Origin: Primulina eburnea
Taxonomy: Eukaryota; Streptophyta; Magnoliopsida; Lamiales; Gesneriaceae
Direction of reading: 5' to 3'
Length of the DNA stretch: 64,000 bases
Assembly (NCBI RefSeq): GCF_022965805.1
Contig: NC_133114.1
Span: 5,724,261-5,788,260 of the forward strand
Shown here piece by piece: positions 60,401 to 64,000 of this stretch. Under the pieces are notes generated by a model. It saw only the letters and a list, made by a program, of their open reading frames with translations, searched no databases and was not told the DNA's origin. The position numbers were made by a program, and so were the translations under genes. Every line of letters begins with the position of its first letter. Within the stretch, counting starts at the first letter, position 1.

Positions 60401-61320
60401 AAACTGGACATTATGCCAGATCATATATATCTGAATTTAGGAAGACAATACTTTCCTCAGCCTCAATTTAGTCAGGTTTTCAGAGGACCAGCGGCTAGAA
60501 ATTTTGTACTGATCCGTCTTTCCTGCAGTTAAGCTATCCTAAGAATAGAGGTTATGCTCATCAACATTTTCTAGGGCCACATCGAGTACTCGCTCTAACT
60601 CATGATCAGGTCCATAAGGCACCAGGCGAAGTTATTGCAGGCATCTGTTTTATTTTTTTTTCATCCTTCACGTATACTATTGATAAACACTGGAACATCT
60701 CATTCGTTTTTATTTGCTGCATTTGTTGATGTGCATGAGATTGTTGCTACTCCGCTGATAGATGCTGTATGAGTCTACTCCTGCCGGTGTATGTTTGATG
60801 TCTCGTGAAATAATTGTGTTATTGGATTTGATGATCATATTATGATATCTAATCTAATCAAACTAGTTATGTCTTTCTTTGAATGTATTCTTGGATTGGA
60901 TATCCTGGAAAATTATTGAGCTATAGTTGATTGTTTTTATGGAGTTTTCAGATTCAGACCGTATTACGACAGTAGATGGAATTTTTACGATAGTGATTCA
61001 AAGTCACGTACTCCATTCAACAATGAAATTTTTTAGAATTTTGTCAAAAGGAAATGAAAGATTCATGATATATGCCATTGATGTGACACAAAGAATAAGA
61101 TTGTAAGTTTCAAATATTCCTGTTGTCAAGGAATTTCCGAATGTTTCTCGATGAGATTCCCAAATTTCCATCCAAAGGGAAATAGATTTTAGTATAGAGA
61201 TGATACCATGTACAAATCTTATTTCTAAAGCACACAGTTTGGCTCCAGTGAAGTAGAAGGAACTTAAAGAACAATTACAAGATTTAATGGAAAAGGCTAT
61301 ATCAGACCAAGTGACCGAGC
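60401..61320 (+). pseudogene. gypsy F protease/RT-start relic
   Basis: Recognisable patches are a post-protease ILGLDILENY segment near 60890 and the pre-RT ELKEQLQDLMEKA stretch near 61260-61300. The element ends abruptly near 61320, before the RT core, so it is truncated. Confidence 0.55.
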
Positions 61321-61810
61321 TTTTTCTTGCACTGTAAATTCTCTATAACAATCAAATAAAAGTGTATACTCAAATGAATCACAAGTGTACGAGTCAAGTT
61401 ATAATATAGTGTACAAAGTACGGATATCGTTTCACACAATTGTTATTTTCAGAAATTAATTTTTATTGTAGTGTAAACAATAATTTGTATTGTGATTATC
61501 TACTGAATTCAAAGAAAAATATAATTCAAAGAGTAAATAAAAATGAGCAACTCAAAATGGATGTTAAGAATCAAATGGAGACGAATTTACTAGGAATTTT
61601 GGTTTGCCTACCTTTTATTAATTAAAATAATTAAACTAGACAATTTTTCATGCTTTTGATATGATTATCTAAATTATTAACACATTCTCTCAAGATATGT
61701 TAAAATAATTCAACACGATTAAATAATTAACTGTCTTTAACTATTTATCAAAGGTGAATTGCATGCATGATTTATAGAATCTCCTATCTTTCGACCTATT
61801 ATACTATATT
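61321..61810. repeat. Unassigned sequence, possibly an old LTR end
   Basis: CACAAGTGTACGAGTCAAG followed by GTACGGATATCGTTTC (61370-61432) resembles the end of some Tat/Athila-type LTRs, where a similar GATCGATATTTGTACTC occurs. The remainder is AT-rich. Gypsy E starts at 61811. Confidence 0.35.
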
Positions 61811-62438
61811 TGTGGGGACCCGGACGCTGATCTTTTTCTTAATCATTTTTGGGATTTAATTATCAATTAAGATAAAACAGGGTCTAAAAATTTTTCTTTT
61901 TTTAAAAATGCGGAAGAGAATGGAATCATGCTATTATACAAATCTGTATAATAATACAAATCTTGTACAACATTCATCTCGTTCAACTAAGGTTTAGCTA
62001 CTATAATCAAGTAATGAAACCTATCTAAATCCAAGTCCGGTATCACCACTCTAATCTTGATCTATCATCATCTTCTCGACCCTGATCCTGCCCCACCTGT
62101 TGTCATGCACACATACAAAACAAGACAACAGCCGGATACTCCGGTGAGAATAAATCCCAGTATAAAACATGCATATACATAAAGTAAATCATGAAATATT
62201 CTATCATGAATAAAATTAAAAGCAATATATTTCATAATCTGTGAAATTAAATATTAATAAGCATGCAACTCAAATCAGATAAACATGCAAATCAAATCAA
62301 ATCATAACAACATGCTATCATGACTGAAAGTAATAAAAATGGGTTTCGTAGTCTATGAAACCACATCCATAAACGCATGCAGTTCTAGTCAAATCATGTC
62401 TAGACTCAACTCAACTATAATTCTAGGGATCTCGGTGT

Positions 62439-62498
62439 GAATAAGACGTCGCGATCTGTCACCTACCCTACCACTCGGGGTGACTGTACGTCTTATTC
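62439..62498. other. Strong hairpin in the LTR of gypsy E
   Basis: GAATAAGACGT (62439-62449) pairs with ACGTCTTATTC (62488-62498) without mismatch. Inside it GTCACC (62458-62463) pairs with GGTGAC (62479-62484). Confidence 0.85.
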
Positions 62499-63322
62499 CT
62501 AGACTTCGGTCTGATCTGTATCCACATCTACAATAGGAGAATGATCTTCCCCTAAGCTGTGATATCACCGAACGTCTAGAAGTCTGACTGTTCTGTAAGG
62601 ACTTTCCTATCTTATATGCAATAAATATCAATCTATAAACAAAGCATACTCATTTCAAAGAATATGAATATAACATCTATAAACACATCATAATCATATC
62701 ATAAAATAAACAACAATAATTCTAGTATGTGATTTTATTGGGAAACTCAAATGAGATCTCAATTGAGTTGTATCTTCCCGAATATCACATGAATTATACC
62801 TTTGTCGTCCCTGTCTGATGAAGACGATGACCTGTATTCAAATCTGTCCATATCAAATCTGAAATGACAATATCGAATACGCTGTATCAGTGAATAATTC
62901 AATACACAACCTGTTCTGAGCAATACTCAATTCAGTACATAATTTGACCAATATCTGAACAAGATACAATCTAACTCATATCATCGATATCACAATACAA
63001 TCAAAATAATTACTAAACCTGATCAATCTAAATCAACTGATGTTTCGACTGCATAACAATACAGTCTTGATAACCCCGTCAATCTCAATATCACAGATAT
63101 AATACCAGAACTCATAATCTCAATATCGGTATATTCAAAATCAGTGATACACAATTCTGATATCGAAATCTTAGTCAATATTTTTCGAAAATCATAATAA
63201 TTGCATAACCAGTCTATTCTGAAATCTGACTTCAATTATACAATACCTACGGTAGTAGAAATACCATATCTGAATCATATTCAGTTCTGACAACATCATA
63301 TTGTGAGGAATAACGTGTCATT

Positions 63323-63323
<1 letters not shown>

Positions 63324-63378
<55 letters not shown>
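63324..63378. repeat. (TA)n tract serving as TATA region in gypsy E
   Basis: About 54 bases of TA repeats on the transcription-downstream side of the CCGCGGGTGCGG array, where gypsy D has its TATATA box. Confidence 0.8.
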
Positions 63379-63379
<1 letters not shown>

Positions 63380-63425
63380 CATGCAACACCAGGAAACGTG
63401 GCTTATTTTTCATGCGACACGCATG

Positions 63426-63642
63426 ACCGCGGGTGCGGCATGTTCAGTAGGGCGGGTGCGCTCAAGCTTCGGCAGCTTTTCATTTTCTGAATTTCGACGA
63501 CCGCGGGTGCGGTCTTGTTTGTACCGCGGGTGCGTTCACCCTACTGTAGCTGCACCGCGGGTGCGGTGAAGCTACTGTAAAATTCCCCAACTTTCTGTCC
63601 ATGCACCGCGGGTGCGGTGCTTCCTGGACTGCGGGTGCGGTG
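63426..63642. repeat. Array of six ACCGCGGGTGCGGT words
   Basis: Copies near 63427, 63499, 63522, 63553, 63604 and 63629, with a weak one near 63450. The word is an interrupted palindrome (ACCGC-GGGT-GCGGT), and several copies extend to GCACCGCGGGTGCGGTGC. Spacers are irregular and unlike one another. Confidence 0.92.
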
Positions 63643-63759
63643 TTACCTTATCAAAATATTCAATTTTTTCAACATCGTTTCTCCCAGTCTGTTCTTGCTT
63701 TCTTATTCATACTATATAATTCAATTCAAAAGTATCAAACTTAAATTTCGTGCCTTACA

Positions 63760-63775
63760 TTTCTCCCCCTCTTAG
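63760..63775 (-). other. Polypurine tract of gypsy E
   Basis: CTAAGAGGGGGAGAAA on the minus strand, adjoining the LTR, at the same place as in gypsy D. Confidence 0.8.
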
Positions 63776-64000
63776 ATCTGAGTTCGTCCTCGAACTCACA
63801 AACAATCAATTCAGATATATCAGAAGATATGTATAACAGAGTTTAAATCAAACCCCCATCTCAATGAATCCATTCTGAAATCTCTTTCTTGTATCAACCT
63901 CTGATTTCAAATCTGGAATAAGACTTCATGAAGTATACTATCATAACACTTCTTAAATTAACTCTGACAGAATCAATCTTGCCATGTTGGTTATACAACA
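63776..64000 (-). pseudogene. Start of the internal region of gypsy E (end of pol)
   Basis: It resembles 45566-45760 of gypsy D in layout (GAGTTCGTCCTCGAACTCAC beside GATTTCGTCCCCGAAATCAC in D). The pol C-terminus should follow but is cut by the window end. No clean frame is seen. Confidence 0.5.

Larger units (their letters stand above)
61811..63759 (-). repeat. 3' LTR of gypsy E
   Basis: 1949 bp, plus-strand reading TGTGGGGACCCGG...GTGCCTTACA. It begins like the LTR of gypsy D and shares several blocks with it (CTCGACCCTGATCCTGCCCC, GTTGTCATGCACACATAC), so the two families are related. It has its own hairpin (62439-62498), a TA tract and a CCGCGGGTGCGG array. The rest of the element lies beyond the window. 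Confidence 0.88.

Noticed and set aside
63303..63569. 88-residue ORF with an IYIYIY run
   Set aside because: It translates the (TA)n tract and the CCGCGGGTGCGG array of gypsy E.

Overview
The window is nuclear DNA from a flowering plant. The evidence is two plant-type genes (an intron-containing NFD4/nodulin-like MFS transporter and a secreted dirigent protein), large nested LTR retrotransposons of plant Ty1-copia and Ty3-gypsy types, and an AT-rich background. An asterid dicot, perhaps in the Lamiales, is my impression from the repeats; it is not proven. One run of 100 N (2743-2842) is an assembly gap.

Layout, left to right. 1-2742: end of one LTR-like relic, then a complete plus-strand LTR (595-2138) with its tRNA-Met primer site, cut off by the gap. 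2843-7545: decayed minus-strand copia element (G). 7735-9957: intact three-exon MFS gene with a MITE relic in intron 2. 10237-39772: a nest. An old minus-strand copia (A) has its 3' LTR split by a complete 12.3-kb Athila-like gypsy (11992-24325, target duplication ACTGG) and by a related complete copia (B, 24534-33043, target duplication CAATC). 39773-41348: unassigned. 41349-54387: plus-strand copia C (target duplication TATAT) whose integrase is interrupted by a minus-strand chromovirus-type gypsy D (43866-52163, target duplication TCCAA). 54740-55336: intact minus-strand dirigent gene. 55337-58400: AT-rich intergenic DNA with MITE relics. 58400-61320: decayed plus-strand gypsy F. 61811-64000: 3' LTR and first internal bases of gypsy E (minus strand), cut by the window end.

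The two host genes look complete; every retrotransposon reading frame is broken. LTR similarity judged by eye orders the nest: the Athila-like element is youngest (about 98% identical LTRs), B is older (low 90s), and A must be older still because it hosts both.

The most unusual signal is a set of arrays of short palindromic CpG-rich words just upstream of TATA-like boxes in LTR promoters. The Athila-like element and chromovirus D share the word GCGCATATGCGC although they belong to different gypsy clades. Chromovirus E, whose LTR is related to D's, carries another word (ACCGCGGGTGCGGT) at the matching position. The Athila-like element also has a second array plus TATA-like box inside the element, upstream of its extra (env-position) ORF, which suggests a duplicated promoter module. 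Copias A and B share a missing protease region, a spaced leader repeat and conserved leader hairpins, so they look like one replicating defective family.
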